From CAYVUM01 sp964454795 (GTDB taxonomy: Bacteria > Pseudomonadota > Alphaproteobacteria > Rhodospirillales > Defluviicoccaceae), in assembly GCA_964454795.1 (NCBI GenBank), contig CAYVUM010000093.1, forward strand, positions 1 to 13,359: a DNA stretch of 13,359 nt, in the 5' to 3' direction. The translations under genes and the position numbers were made by a program. Positions 6,862 to 13,359 of the stretch are shown here, piece by piece (position 1 is the stretch's first letter; the number at the start of each line of letters is the position of its first letter). The notes under the pieces were generated by a model that saw only the letters and a program-made list of their open reading frames with translations, made no database searches and was not told where the DNA came from.

Positions 6862-8427
6862 TTGCCGTTCAAGGGAGCCGTGGCCTGTGGCCATCCAGAA
6901 ACTGCCGCGGCGGTGACCGCGATTCTCGAAGAGGGCGGCAACGCCTTCGATGCCGCGCTGGCCGGTCTGTGCATGGCCTGCGTTGCCGAACCGGCCCTGA
7001 CATCCCTCGGCGGCGGCGGCTTTCTGCTCGCCCGGCCGACAACCGCCGGCGGTGGCGGGCCGCCGCGGGTCTTTGACTTTTTTGCGCAGACGCCGGTCCG
7101 TCGCCGGACCGAGCCGCCTCTCGACTTCCGCCCGGTGTACGCCGAGTTCGGCGATGCCCGGCAGGAGTTCCATATCGGACTTGGCGCGGTGGCCACGCCC
7201 GGACTGGTGCGCGGGCTGTTTGCCGTCCACGCCGATCTCGGTTTGATGCCAATGACCGCGATCGTTGCTCCCGCCGCCCGGCTGGCCCGCGAGGGCTGCG
7301 TGGTCGGGCGGATCCCGGCGATGCTGTTCAGCCTGGTCGCGGCGATCCTCGGCAGCAGCCCCGAAACCCTTGCCCTTTACGGCAGCCGCGAACGCCCCGG
7401 GGAGCTCGCCGGCGAGGGGGAGGTGATCGTCCAGCCGGCGCTGGCCGACGCCCTGGAGACCCTCGCCGTCGAGGGCGAGGACCTCTTCTACCGCGGTGAG
7501 ATCGCCGCTGCGGTGATCGCCGACTGCCGGAACCGTGGCGGCCACCTGCAGGCCGAGGATTTTGCCCGCTATGCGGTGATCCGGCGGCGGCCGCTGATCA
7601 TCGAGGCGTTCGGGACCCGCCTGCATCTCAATCCGCCGCCGGCCAGCGGCGGGATCCTTATCGCCTTCGCGTTGGAGATGTTGCGGGACGCCGGCCTCCA
7701 AGCCCTCGGGCCGGCGAGCCCGGCGACGGTCGAGCGGCTGGTGCGGACGATGATCGCGACCGGCCGGATGCGCAGCGAGGTGGCTCTCCACGCGCTCGAG
7801 CCAGACGGGGCGGCGGCCACCGTGCTGGCGCCAGCGCTGATCCGGCGCTACCGGCGCTGGGTCGCCGGGGCGCCGGCGGCCACGCGCGGAACAACCCACA
7901 TCAGCGTCGTCGATGCGGCGGGTAATGCCGCCAGCCTCAGTCTCAGTAACGGCGCCGGCTCCGGCTACGTGGCACCGGGCACCGGTATCCACTTCAACAA
8001 CATGCTGGGCGAGGCGGATCTCCATCCGGGCGGCCTGGACGCCTGGCCGTGCGACCGGCGGATGAGCTCGATGATGGCCCCGACCTTCGCGCTCAACCGT
8101 GAGGCGGCGATCGTCCTCGGCTCGGGCGGGTCAAACCGGATCCGCTCGGCGATCCTGCAGGTGCTGCTCAATCTCCTGGTATTCCGCATGCCGCCGGAGG
8201 TGGCGGTGACCGCGCCGCGGTTCCACGTCGAGAACAACCGGCTCAGTCTGGAGCCTGGATTGCCGGAGGCGGCCGTGGCGGCGGCGGGCGCCCTCGTCGA
8301 CGCGGTGGAAGCGTTCAGCGAGCCGGGGCCGTTTTTCGGCGGCGTCCATGCTGTCCGCCTTGCCGCCGACGGCAGTGTCGAGGGTGCCGGTGACCCGCGC
8401 CGCGGCGGCGTCTGGGCCGTGGCCTGA
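6862..8427 (+). CDS. Gamma-glutamyltransferase family Ntn-hydrolase, no signal peptide
   Basis: Members of this family self-cleave before a Thr that then acts as nucleophile. They hydrolyse or transfer gamma-glutamyl groups (glutathione and related compounds), or act as acylases. The 521 residues contain GHPETAAAVTAILEEGGNAF, PALTSLGGGGF, ATPGLVRGLF, PPPASGGI, the cleavage/nucleophile site RGTTHISVVDAAGN (Thr344), GTGIHFNNMLGE, MSSMMAPTF and the GSGGSNRI oxyanion motif at 420-426. Two points differ from E. coli Ggt. There is no signal peptide, so it is probably cytosolic. The segment that normally holds the glutamate-carboxylate-binding Arg (RExAP) reads VFDFFAQTP instead. The substrate is therefore uncertain, and I withhold a gene symbol. 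The frame opens after TGA 6838-6840 and the TTG at 6862 is the first start, with GGAG about 10 nt before it; GTG 6880 is an alternative. A hairpin follows the stop. Confidence 0.9.
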   Translation: MPFKGAVACGHPETAAAVTAILEEGGNAFDAALAGLCMACVAEPALTSLGGGGFLLARPTTAGGGGPPRVFDFFAQTPVRRRTEPPLDFRPVYAEFGDARQEFHIGLGAVATPGLVRGLFAVHADLGLMPMTAIVAPAARLAREGCVVGRIPAMLFSLVAAILGSSPETLALYGSRERPGELAGEGEVIVQPALADALETLAVEGEDLFYRGEIAAAVIADCRNRGGHLQAEDFARYAVIRRRPLIIEAFGTRLHLNPPPASGGILIAFALEMLRDAGLQALGPASPATVERLVRTMIATGRMRSEVALHALEPDGAAATVLAPALIRRYRRWVAGAPAATRGTTHISVVDAAGNAASLSLSNGAGSGYVAPGTGIHFNNMLGEADLHPGGLDAWPCDRRMSSMMAPTFALNREAAIVLGSGGSNRIRSAILQVLLNLLVFRMPPEVAVTAPRFHVENNRLSLEPGLPEAAVAAAGALVDAVEAFSEPGPFFGGVHAVRLAADGSVEGAGDPRRGGVWAVA

Positions 8428-8434
8428 CGGCTTC

Positions 8435-8460
8435 CCGGGGTCATCGGGCCGTGATCCCGG
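8435..8460 (+). terminator. Strong stem-loop 8 nt after the gamma-glutamyltransferase stop
   Basis: CCGGGGTCA (8435-8443) pairs with TGATCCCGG (8452-8460) over 9 bp with one G-U pair, around the loop TCGGGCCG. Its place right after the stop suggests an mRNA 3' end. No U-tract follows, so it is not a classic intrinsic terminator. A second, bulged GC stem (about 8466-8495) precedes TATTTT at 8501-8506 and may complete the termination region. Together they occupy most of the 139-bp gap before the Crp-type gene. Confidence 0.45.
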
Positions 8461-8566
8461 ACTATCGCCCCGCTTGCCAGCGACGGGGAGGGGCGCGCCA
8501 TATTTTCTCCGCAGCCGCGACGGATAACCCGGCTGGCGCGTCCACGGAGGGGAATGCGGAGAAGCG

Positions 8567-9346
8567 ATGATCAGTGGCCAGGGAGACCCGCCAAATCCGA
8601 TGTCGACCATGACCGCTCCGGAAGCCGGGCAGGGGGGCGCGGGGCCGCGAGGGCCGTCACCCCGGGGGGGTGTCCTGGCCGTCGTTCCCCTGTTCGAGGG
8701 ACTTGAGCCGGCGGCCCTTGCCGACATCGAACGGGCCAGCCGGCTTCGCCGCTTTACCGCGCAGGAGCAGATCATCGACTGCGATTCGAACAGTGTCGAT
8801 GTGTTTATTGTTGTCGAGGGCCAGGTCCGGGTCGTGAACTACTCCGTGAGCGGCCGGGAGATCGCCTTCGACGACGTCACCGCCGGCGGCTACTTCGGCG
8901 AGATCGCCGCTCTCGACGGCCCGCCGCGATCGGCGAGCGTCATGGCCGTGGAGGACAGCCTGCTCGCCGCGATCCCCGGCAAAGTGTTCCTGGAGGTGCT
9001 GTCCCGCCACCCGGAGGTCGCATTCCGGGTGATGCGCCGGCTCGCCCGGATCATCCGTTCAGCCGATACCCGGATCATGGACTTGAGCACCCTGGCCGCC
9101 CAGAACCGGGTTCAGGCCGAGCTGCTGCGCCAGGCACGACCAACGCGAAGCGGCGATGACAGTGCCCGTATCGCACCGATTCCGCTGCACAGCGACATCG
9201 CCAGCCGGGTCAGCACGACCCGGGAGACGGTGGCGCGGGTCCTGAACGATCTGGCCCGCCAGGGGTTGGTGAAGCGCACCAAAGACGCCCTGATCATCAA
9301 GGACCTGCGTCGGTTGGAAGCGCTTGTGGAGGAAGTCCGAGGCTGA
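8567..9346 (+). CDS. Crp/Fnr-family transcriptional regulator with a cyclic-nucleotide-binding domain
   Basis: This is a 259-residue DNA-binding regulator. After a Gly/Pro-rich extension of about 35 residues comes the sensor domain (about 38-150), then the dimerisation helix (about 150-190) and a winged helix-turn-helix (about 205-245). The phosphate-binding cassette YFGEIAALDGPPRSAS has Glu112, Arg121 and Ser122 in the positions that hold the cyclic-nucleotide ribose and phosphate in CRP. There is no Fnr-type cysteine cluster. The recognition helix STTRETVARVL shares RETVxR with E. coli CRP, so a TGTGA-type half-site is predicted. By eye, the CRP Thr127/Ser128 positions that contact adenine are Ala166/Asp167 here. 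The start is well supported: GGAG lies 5 nt before the ATG at 8567. The neighbouring gamma-glutamyltransferase gene is co-oriented, but a hairpin lies between them. The target genes are unknown. Confidence 0.93.
   Translation: MISGQGDPPNPMSTMTAPEAGQGGAGPRGPSPRGGVLAVVPLFEGLEPAALADIERASRLRRFTAQEQIIDCDSNSVDVFIVVEGQVRVVNYSVSGREIAFDDVTAGGYFGEIAALDGPPRSASVMAVEDSLLAAIPGKVFLEVLSRHPEVAFRVMRRLARIIRSADTRIMDLSTLAAQNRVQAELLRQARPTRSGDDSARIAPIPLHSDIASRVSTTRETVARVLNDLARQGLVKRTKDALIIKDLRRLEALVEEVRG
8664..8670 (+). repeat. G7 homopolymer in the regulator's N-terminal codons
   Basis: Seven consecutive G residues fall in codons 33-35, just before the sensor domain. One-base slippage would shift the frame ahead of all functional domains. 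It is equally a place where assemblies make indel errors. Confidence 0.9.
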
Positions 9347-9376
9347 AGCCGCTCAAGACGACGGCTACTTAATTTT
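9347..9376. terminator. Hairpin at the convergent ends of the Crp-type gene and rpmG
   Basis: AGCCG (9347-9351) and CGGCT (9362-9366) form a 5-bp stem with a 10-nt loop right after the regulator's TGA. It is followed on the plus strand by ACTTAATTTT. This resembles a weak intrinsic terminator for the rightward gene and overlaps the rpmG stop codon. A competing pairing, GAAGCC 9345-9350 with GGCTTC 9377-9382, is also possible. Confidence 0.35.
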
Positions 9377-9538
9377 GGCTTCTTTGAAGAGCACGTGCTT
9401 GCGCGCCTTTGGATCGTATTTCCGGAATTCGAGTTTGCCGGTGGCGGTGCGCGTGTTCTTTTTCGCCACGTAGAAATATCCGGTGTCCGCGGTACTCACC
9501 AGCCGGATCAGGATTGTGCTCTGTTTGGCCTTTGCCAT
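9365..9538 (-). CDS. rpmG: 50S ribosomal protein L33
   Basis: The product is 57 residues, MAKAKQSTILIRLVSTAD... and then TGYFYVAKKN, FRKYDPKARKHVLFKEAKIK. This is the standard alphaproteobacterial L33, a small component of the large ribosomal subunit near the E site. It lacks the CxxC pairs of the zinc-binding paralogue. The ATG at 9538 is chosen over the upstream in-frame start at 9583 because it gives the canonical MAK N-terminus. Only a weak GGA lies about 9 nt ahead. It is the last gene of the leftward topA-rnr-rpmG series, 103 bp after rnr, and converges with the Crp-type gene with 18 bp between their stops. Confidence 0.96.
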   Translation of the reverse strand: MAKAKQSTILIRLVSTADTGYFYVAKKNTRTATGKLEFRKYDPKARKHVLFKEAKIK

Positions 9539-9579
9539 GGTCGTTGTCCGCAGATCGCCGTCATTGGGTCCATACACGC

Positions 9580-9609
9580 CCACCGCGGAACCTGCTCGGT
9601 CCGCGGCGG
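9580..9609 (-). other. Stem-loop between rnr and rpmG
   Basis: CCGCGGA (9583-9589) and TCCGCGG (9600-9606) pair perfectly over 7 bp around a 10-nt loop. After one A-C mismatch, two further pairs extend the stem (9580-9581 with 9608-9609). No U-run follows on the minus strand. It could protect the rnr 3' end, attenuate, or mark a processing site between rnr and rpmG. Confidence 0.45.
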
Positions 9610-9641
9610 CGGCCGATAGGAACGCCGATCCGAAGGCGATG

Positions 9642-11915
9642 TCAAGCGCCGCGGTCCGACCGGCGGCGGGCCGGCGGCTGGCCGCGGCGCTGACTGAGGC
9701 TCTTGCCGCGGGGTCCGCTGCCGCGCGGCTTGCTCGTCCGCGGCTTTACGCGGCCGTTGCCCTCGGTCAGCATTTCCAGGATCAGGCCACCGGTGATCGG
9801 ATCGGCCTCGGTGAGCCGCACTTCGGCCGCATCGCCAAGACGGAACGCAAGGCCAGTGGCGCGGCCGATCAGCCGGTGGCCGGCCTCGTCGTGCACGTAG
9901 TAGTCCTCGGGCAGGGTGCTGACCGGCACCAGGCCGTCGCCGCCGCTCTCATCCAGGGTCACGAACAGGCCGAAGCGGGTGACACCGGTGATCCGCCCCT
10001 GGAAGGTGCTGCCCACCTTCTCGCTAAGGTATGCGGCGGTGAACCGGTCCACGGCATCCCGCTCGGCCGCCGCCGCCCGGCGCTCGGTCGCCGAGATGTG
10101 CTCGCCGATCCGCTCAAAATCGTCGCGTTCGCCAGGGTTGCCGCCGGCGCCCAACGCGAAGGCGGCAATCAGCGCCCGGTGGATGAGCAGGTCAGCGTAG
10201 CGGCGGATCGGCGAGGTGAAGTGGCAGTAGCGGCGCAGCGCCAGACCGAAGTGGCCGATGTTCTCCGGCGAATACACGGCCTGCGCCTGGCTGCGCAGGA
10301 CCACCTCGTTCACCTGCCGGGCGAACTCGGTGCTGGCCGCCTGTTCGAGGATGCGATTGAACACCCCGGCGCGGATCACCTGGCCCTTGGCAAAGCGGAT
10401 GCCGATCGTATCCAGAAAGTCGCGCAGGGCTTCCAGCTTGTCGTCGCTGGGGCGGTCGTGGACCCGGTACATCACCGCCGCGACCCGGCGGGCCTCCAGG
10501 GCCTCGGCGGCGGCGACGTTGGCGGCGATCATGAATTCCTCGATCAGCTTGTGGCTGTCGAACCGCTCGCGCTGCTCGATCCGGGCGACGCTGCCGTCCT
10601 CGGCGATAATCACCCGGCGTTCGGGAAGGTCCAGCTCCAGAACACCCCGGTTACGGCGGGCTTCGGCGAGGCTCGCATAGGCGCCGTAGAGCGGGGCGAT
10701 CACCGGCTCGAGCAGCGGGGCGGTGATGTCGTCCGGGCCGCCATCCCGGGCGGCCTGGACCTGGGTGTAGGTGAGCCGCGCCGCCGAGCGCATCATCGCC
10801 CGGGAAAAGTGGTGGCTGCGCAGCCGCCCGCCGGCGTCGATGGTCAGGTGGGCGGCAAGGCAGGGGCGATCCTCGCCGGGGCGGAGCGAGCACCAGCCGT
10901 TGGACAGCGCCTCGGGGAGCATCGGCACCACGCGGTCAGGGAAGTACACTGAATTGCCGCGCTCGAACGCCGTCTTATCGAGGGCATCTTCCGGCCGCAC
11001 GTACCAGGCGACGTCGGCGATGGCGACGATCAGCCGCCAGCCGCCGGGATTGTCCGGCGACGGGTCGGCCCCGGCCCAGACGGCATCGTCGAAATCCCGG
11101 GCATCCGCGCCGTCAATCGTTACCAGTGGCACGTCGCGCAGATCCTCGCGGCCTTCGAGCGGTGCGGCGCCCGCCCCGGCTGCGCGCTCAAGGGCCGCCT
11201 CGGAGAACCGGGAGGGGATTTCGTGATCGTGGATGGTGATCAGGCTGATCGACCGCGGTCCGAGGTGGTCGCCGAGGCGCTCGACGATCCGCGCCGGCTT
11301 CGCCCCGAGCGGACGCGCGCCGCGGCCCACCTCCGCCCAGACCAGTTCGCCCGGCTCGGCGCCGCCCTCATCGCCGGGAAGGACGATGAAATCGCTGCGC
11401 GCCCGTTTGTCGATGGGCTTGATCCGTCCCTGACCGTTGATCACCCGGTAGACCCCGAGGGCTCGCTGCGGCGCAGCCTGAAGCCGGCGCATGATTCTGG
11501 CTTCGTAGGCGCCCTCGGGTAGCGGCCGCAGCCGCGCCAGCACCCGGTCGCCCGGTGCCAGCGCCGCCCGGCTGCGCGTGTCGGGCGCCACATAGATGCG
11601 CGGCGGCGGCTCCTCGGCGGTCCATACCTGCGGCCGGGCGAGCAGTTCGCCGTCGGTGTCGGTGCCGGTGATCTCGATCACCGCAACGCTCGGCAGGGCG
11701 GTGGCATCACCATAGCGACGCTTGCCCCGGCGGCCGATCGCCCCTTCGGACTCCAGGTCCTTCAGGACCTCGCGGAGCTTGACCCGCTGTTCGGTGTTCA
11801 GATTGAAGGCCCGGGCGATTTCGCGCTTGCCGACCCGCTGGTCGCTGTCGCGGATGAACTCCAGCAGCTGTTCGCGCGACGGAAACGGCGCAGTCGGTTT
11901 GTTCCGGGCGCTCAA
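9642..11915 (-). CDS. rnr: Ribonuclease R, 3'-5' exoribonuclease of the RNase II/R family
   Basis: RNase R digests structured RNA from the 3' end, releasing nucleoside monophosphates. It acts in rRNA and mRNA turnover and quality control. The 757 residues show a winged-helix N-terminus (about 11-65), cold-shock-like domains (about 70-230) and the RNB catalytic domain. The RNB domain has IDGADARDFDDAV at 267-279 (the metal-binding Asp cluster is intact), GNSVYFPDRVVPMLPE, LSNGWCSL, YSPENIGHFGLALRRY and CHFTSPIRRYADLLIHRAL. An S1 RNA-binding domain follows at about 634-709 (GRITGVTRFGLFVTL). The tail of about 41 residues is Arg/Lys/Pro/Gly-rich, as usual for the family. The start is TTG at 11915, supported by AAGGA 7 nt ahead; no ATG fits. 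It follows topA after 143 bp containing two hairpins and precedes rpmG. Confidence 0.96.
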   Translation of the reverse strand: MSARNKPTAPFPSREQLLEFIRDSDQRVGKREIARAFNLNTEQRVKLREVLKDLESEGAIGRRGKRRYGDATALPSVAVIEITGTDTDGELLARPQVWTAEEPPPRIYVAPDTRSRAALAPGDRVLARLRPLPEGAYEARIMRRLQAAPQRALGVYRVINGQGRIKPIDKRARSDFIVLPGDEGGAEPGELVWAEVGRGARPLGAKPARIVERLGDHLGPRSISLITIHDHEIPSRFSEAALERAAGAGAAPLEGREDLRDVPLVTIDGADARDFDDAVWAGADPSPDNPGGWRLIVAIADVAWYVRPEDALDKTAFERGNSVYFPDRVVPMLPEALSNGWCSLRPGEDRPCLAAHLTIDAGGRLRSHHFSRAMMRSAARLTYTQVQAARDGGPDDITAPLLEPVIAPLYGAYASLAEARRNRGVLELDLPERRVIIAEDGSVARIEQRERFDSHKLIEEFMIAANVAAAEALEARRVAAVMYRVHDRPSDDKLEALRDFLDTIGIRFAKGQVIRAGVFNRILEQAASTEFARQVNEVVLRSQAQAVYSPENIGHFGLALRRYCHFTSPIRRYADLLIHRALIAAFALGAGGNPGERDDFERIGEHISATERRAAAAERDAVDRFTAAYLSEKVGSTFQGRITGVTRFGLFVTLDESGGDGLVPVSTLPEDYYVHDEAGHRLIGRATGLAFRLGDAAEVRLTEADPITGGLILEMLTEGNGRVKPRTSKPRGSGPRGKSLSQRRGQPPARRRSDRGA

Positions 11916-11922
11916 TGCTCGA

Positions 11923-11927
11923 TCCTT
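11923..11927 (-). promoter_or_regulatory. Shine-Dalgarno site fixing the TTG start of rnr
   Basis: On the minus strand, AAGGA lies 7 nt before TTG 11915, which is optimal spacing. The rnr reading frame has no ATG or GTG that gives a better N-terminus, so this site supports a genuine TTG start. Confidence 0.6.
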
Positions 11928-11945
11928 CGCCTGCGGCGTGCCAAG

Positions 11946-11979
11946 CCGGACCGGGCTTCGCCCTGGCAGGCCGGTCCGG
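11946..11979 (-). other. Stem-loop in the rnr leader, proximal
   Basis: CCGGACCGG (11946-11954) and CCGGTCCGG (11971-11979) form a perfect 9-bp GC-rich stem around a 16-nt loop. It lies about 19 nt upstream of the rnr Shine-Dalgarno. There is no U-tract. The loop itself can form a short inner stem. Confidence 0.6.
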
Positions 11980-11994
11980 TGTGCGCCGCGATCC

Positions 11995-12022
11995 CGGGGA
12001 GGATTCCAACCAGCCCTCCCCG
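11995..12022 (-). terminator. Stem-loop after topA, distal rnr leader hairpin
   Basis: CGGGGAGG (11995-12002) and CCTCCCCG (12015-12022) pair perfectly over 8 bp around a 12-nt loop, 36 bp after the topA stop. It lacks a U-run on the minus strand, so it may be a factor-dependent terminator, a stabilising 3' structure or a processing site. With the proximal hairpin it fills much of the 143-bp gap. Confidence 0.45.
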
Positions 12023-12058
12023 CGTCGGCCGGAGTCGCCGGGGGGTCATGCTCTTTTC

Positions 12059-13359
12059 TCAGCCGCCCGAAGACCGGCCCTTTGGCGCCGCTTTGCCCTG
12101 ACCTCGCGCAGGCGGCGCCTTGCGCTGACCCCGGGTCCGCGCGGCGGTATCGGACGGCGGGGATTTGCTCCGCGAAGATGCCATCTCCTCGGTCGCCGCC
12201 TTGCCGCCCGCCTCGTTCCGCCGGGCTTTAGCGGCAAGAATGTCCAGAGCCCGGGCAAGGTCAATGGTCTCCGCATCCTCGCCCTTCGGCAGCGTCGCCC
12301 GCAGCTTATCATGCTCCACGTAGGGGCCGAAACGACCGCGCTTGACCGCGACCGGCTTGCCGTCGGCCGGATGGTCGCCGAGGACACGTCCGGGCGGGCG
12401 CTTCTCCCGGGTTTCGGCGATCAGGGTCAGGGCGCGGTTGAGGCCGATGGTCAGGACGTCGTCGTCGCCTTTCAGGGACACCCAGGTCTCACCCATGTTG
12501 ACGTATGGACCGTAACGGCCGATCCCGGCAACGATGGGCTCGCCGGTTTCGGGATGACGACCGACCGTGCGCGGCAAGGCGAGAAGGGCGAGCGCCGCGT
12601 CCAGATCCAGCGTTTCCGGGTCAACCCCCTTCGGCAGGGAGGACCGCTTCGGCTTCACCTTCCGGGTTGTCGTCCGGGCTGCCTTGCTCTTGCTTTTTCC
12701 TTTGGCCTTTCCCTTGATCTTTTCCGCCTCAACGACCTCTTCGGTCTCGGTTCCCAATTGGACGTAATAACCATAGGGGCCCTTGCGCAAGGTGACCGGC
12801 AGGCCGGTGTCGGGATCGTCTCCCAGGTGGCGGCCGTTCGCCTCGCCGATGACTGCGGACTCGCCGTGATCCTCTCCGGCGGGAACCAGCGGCCGGGTAT
12901 AGCGGCACTCAGGATAGTTGGAACAGCCGATGAAGGCGCCGTAGCGGCCCACCTTGAGGCTGAGCTGACCGTCGTCGCAACTGGGGCAGGCGCGCGGATT
13001 GGTGCCGTTGCCGCCGTTCCCGAAGAAATGCGGGCCGAGAATTTCGTTGAGCGCCTCGAGGACCTCGGTGATGCGCAGCTCTTTGGTCTCGTCGACGGCA
13101 GCGCGGAATTCCCCCCAGAAGTCCCGCAGCAGCTGTCGCCAGTCGAGCCGCCCGCCGGAGACATCGTCGAGCCGCGCCTCCATGTCGGCCGTGAAGCCAT
13201 AGGCCACGTAGCGCTCGAAAAAGCTGGTCAGAAACGCGGTGACCAGCCGGCCGCGGTCCTCCGGCACGAACCGCTTGTTCTCGAGGCGGACGTACTCACG
13301 ATCCTGAAGAACCGAGAGGATCGAGGCGTAGGTGGACGGGCGGCCGATGCCCAGTTCCT
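12059..13359 (-). CDS. topA: DNA topoisomerase I, C-terminal part (gene continues beyond the window)
   Basis: TopA relaxes negative supercoils by transient single-strand cleavage. The window holds the last 432 or so codons; the start and the active-site Tyr lie to the right. The frame runs in from the edge with ELGIGRPSTYASILSVLQDREYV, then VPEDRGRLVTAFLTSFFERYV and LRDFWGEFRAAVDETKELR, all typical of the core's end. Next comes a single C4 zinc ribbon (C-x2-C-x17-C-x5-C, ending in GCSNYPEC). Three C-terminal topoisomerase repeats follow (GLPVTLRKGPYGYYVQLG, GEPIVAGIGRYGPYVNMG, GKPVAVKRGRFGPYVEH), with a Lys-rich linker (KGKAKGKSKSK) after the first. The end is a low-complexity basic tail that probably aids DNA binding. 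This architecture, with one zinc ribbon plus repeats, is usual in alphaproteobacteria. It is followed by rnr in the same direction. Confidence 0.95.
   Translation of the reverse strand, partial: ELGIGRPSTYASILSVLQDREYVRLENKRFVPEDRGRLVTAFLTSFFERYVAYGFTADMEARLDDVSGGRLDWRQLLRDFWGEFRAAVDETKELRITEVLEALNEILGPHFFGNGGNGTNPRACPSCDDGQLSLKVGRYGAFIGCSNYPECRYTRPLVPAGEDHGESAVIGEANGRHLGDDPDTGLPVTLRKGPYGYYVQLGTETEEVVEAEKIKGKAKGKSKSKAARTTTRKVKPKRSSLPKGVDPETLDLDAALALLALPRTVGRHPETGEPIVAGIGRYGPYVNMGETWVSLKGDDDVLTIGLNRALTLIAETREKRPPGRVLGDHPADGKPVAVKRGRFGPYVEHDKLRATLPKGEDAETIDLARALDILAAKARRNEAGGKAATEEMASSRSKSPPSDTAARTRGQRKAPPARGQGKAAPKGRSSGG

Noticed and set aside
6837..7076. Plus-strand ATG frame overlapping the start of the gamma-glutamyltransferase gene
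   Set aside because: The ATG has a purine-rich context, but its frame differs from the conserved protein and yields Arg/Gly-rich sequence. The family N-terminus is in the TTG 6862 frame.
6253..8025. Long minus-strand open frame (590 codons) antisense to the gamma-glutamyltransferase gene
   Set aside because: It is a GC-rich third-position shadow. It has Arg/Gly/Pro-rich composition with no family motifs and spans two real genes and the intergenic region.
9483..10952. Plus-strand open frame (489 codons) antisense to rnr
   Set aside because: It is low-complexity and His/Gly/Ala/Arg-rich. It lies opposite the intact RNB domain of RNase R and crosses the rpmG-rnr gap, so it is a shadow frame.

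Overview
The window reads as a chromosomal, high-GC segment of an alphaproteobacterium, most likely a member of the Rhodospirillales. This is judged from protein resemblance and gene order (topA-rnr-rpmG, hisZ-purA, rpoH), not from a database search. It holds ten protein genes, two of them cut by the window edges. There is no tRNA, rRNA, CRISPR array, phage or insertion sequence. Gene density is high and the intergenic gaps are mostly 35 to 310 bp.

Left part (1-6554). The 3' half of the heat-shock sigma factor gene rpoH runs rightwards and ends at 492. Facing it is a leftward block. Read in its own direction it contains an exported protein of unknown function (6554-5934), hisZ (5798-4629), purA (4593-3301), a membrane-anchored kinase-like protein without the catalytic residues (3194-1056) and a small multi-pass membrane protein (1048-542). 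The last two are separated by only 7 bp and look translationally coupled. hisZ and purA are 35 bp apart. This links histidine biosynthesis regulation, AMP synthesis and an undescribed pseudokinase/membrane-protein pair in one transcriptional direction.

Middle (6555-9346). A roughly 300-bp divergent intergenic region is followed by two rightward genes: a gamma-glutamyltransferase-family Ntn-hydrolase with no signal peptide, and a Crp/Fnr-type regulator with a good cyclic-nucleotide-binding signature. A strong hairpin lies just after the first gene.

Right part (9365-13359). A leftward information-processing cluster runs topA (3' part only), rnr (RNase R) and rpmG (ribosomal protein L33). The topA-rnr gap carries two stable stem-loops, and another lies between rnr and rpmG.

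The most notable observations are as follows. (i) There is an in-frame TAG plus clustered odd residues in the RpoH box at the left edge. (ii) Two universally conserved residues of the PurA active-site loop are replaced (QWGDEGKG is read as QRGDAGKG). (iii) A pseudokinase with a perfect 4 x 15-bp repeat is coupled to a membrane protein. (iv) The regulator has a cyclic-nucleotide pocket whose base-contacting residues differ from E. coli CRP. (v) The RNase R leader is highly structured. Observations (i) and (ii) consist only of transversions from the expected codons, so base-calling error must be excluded before any biology is inferred.
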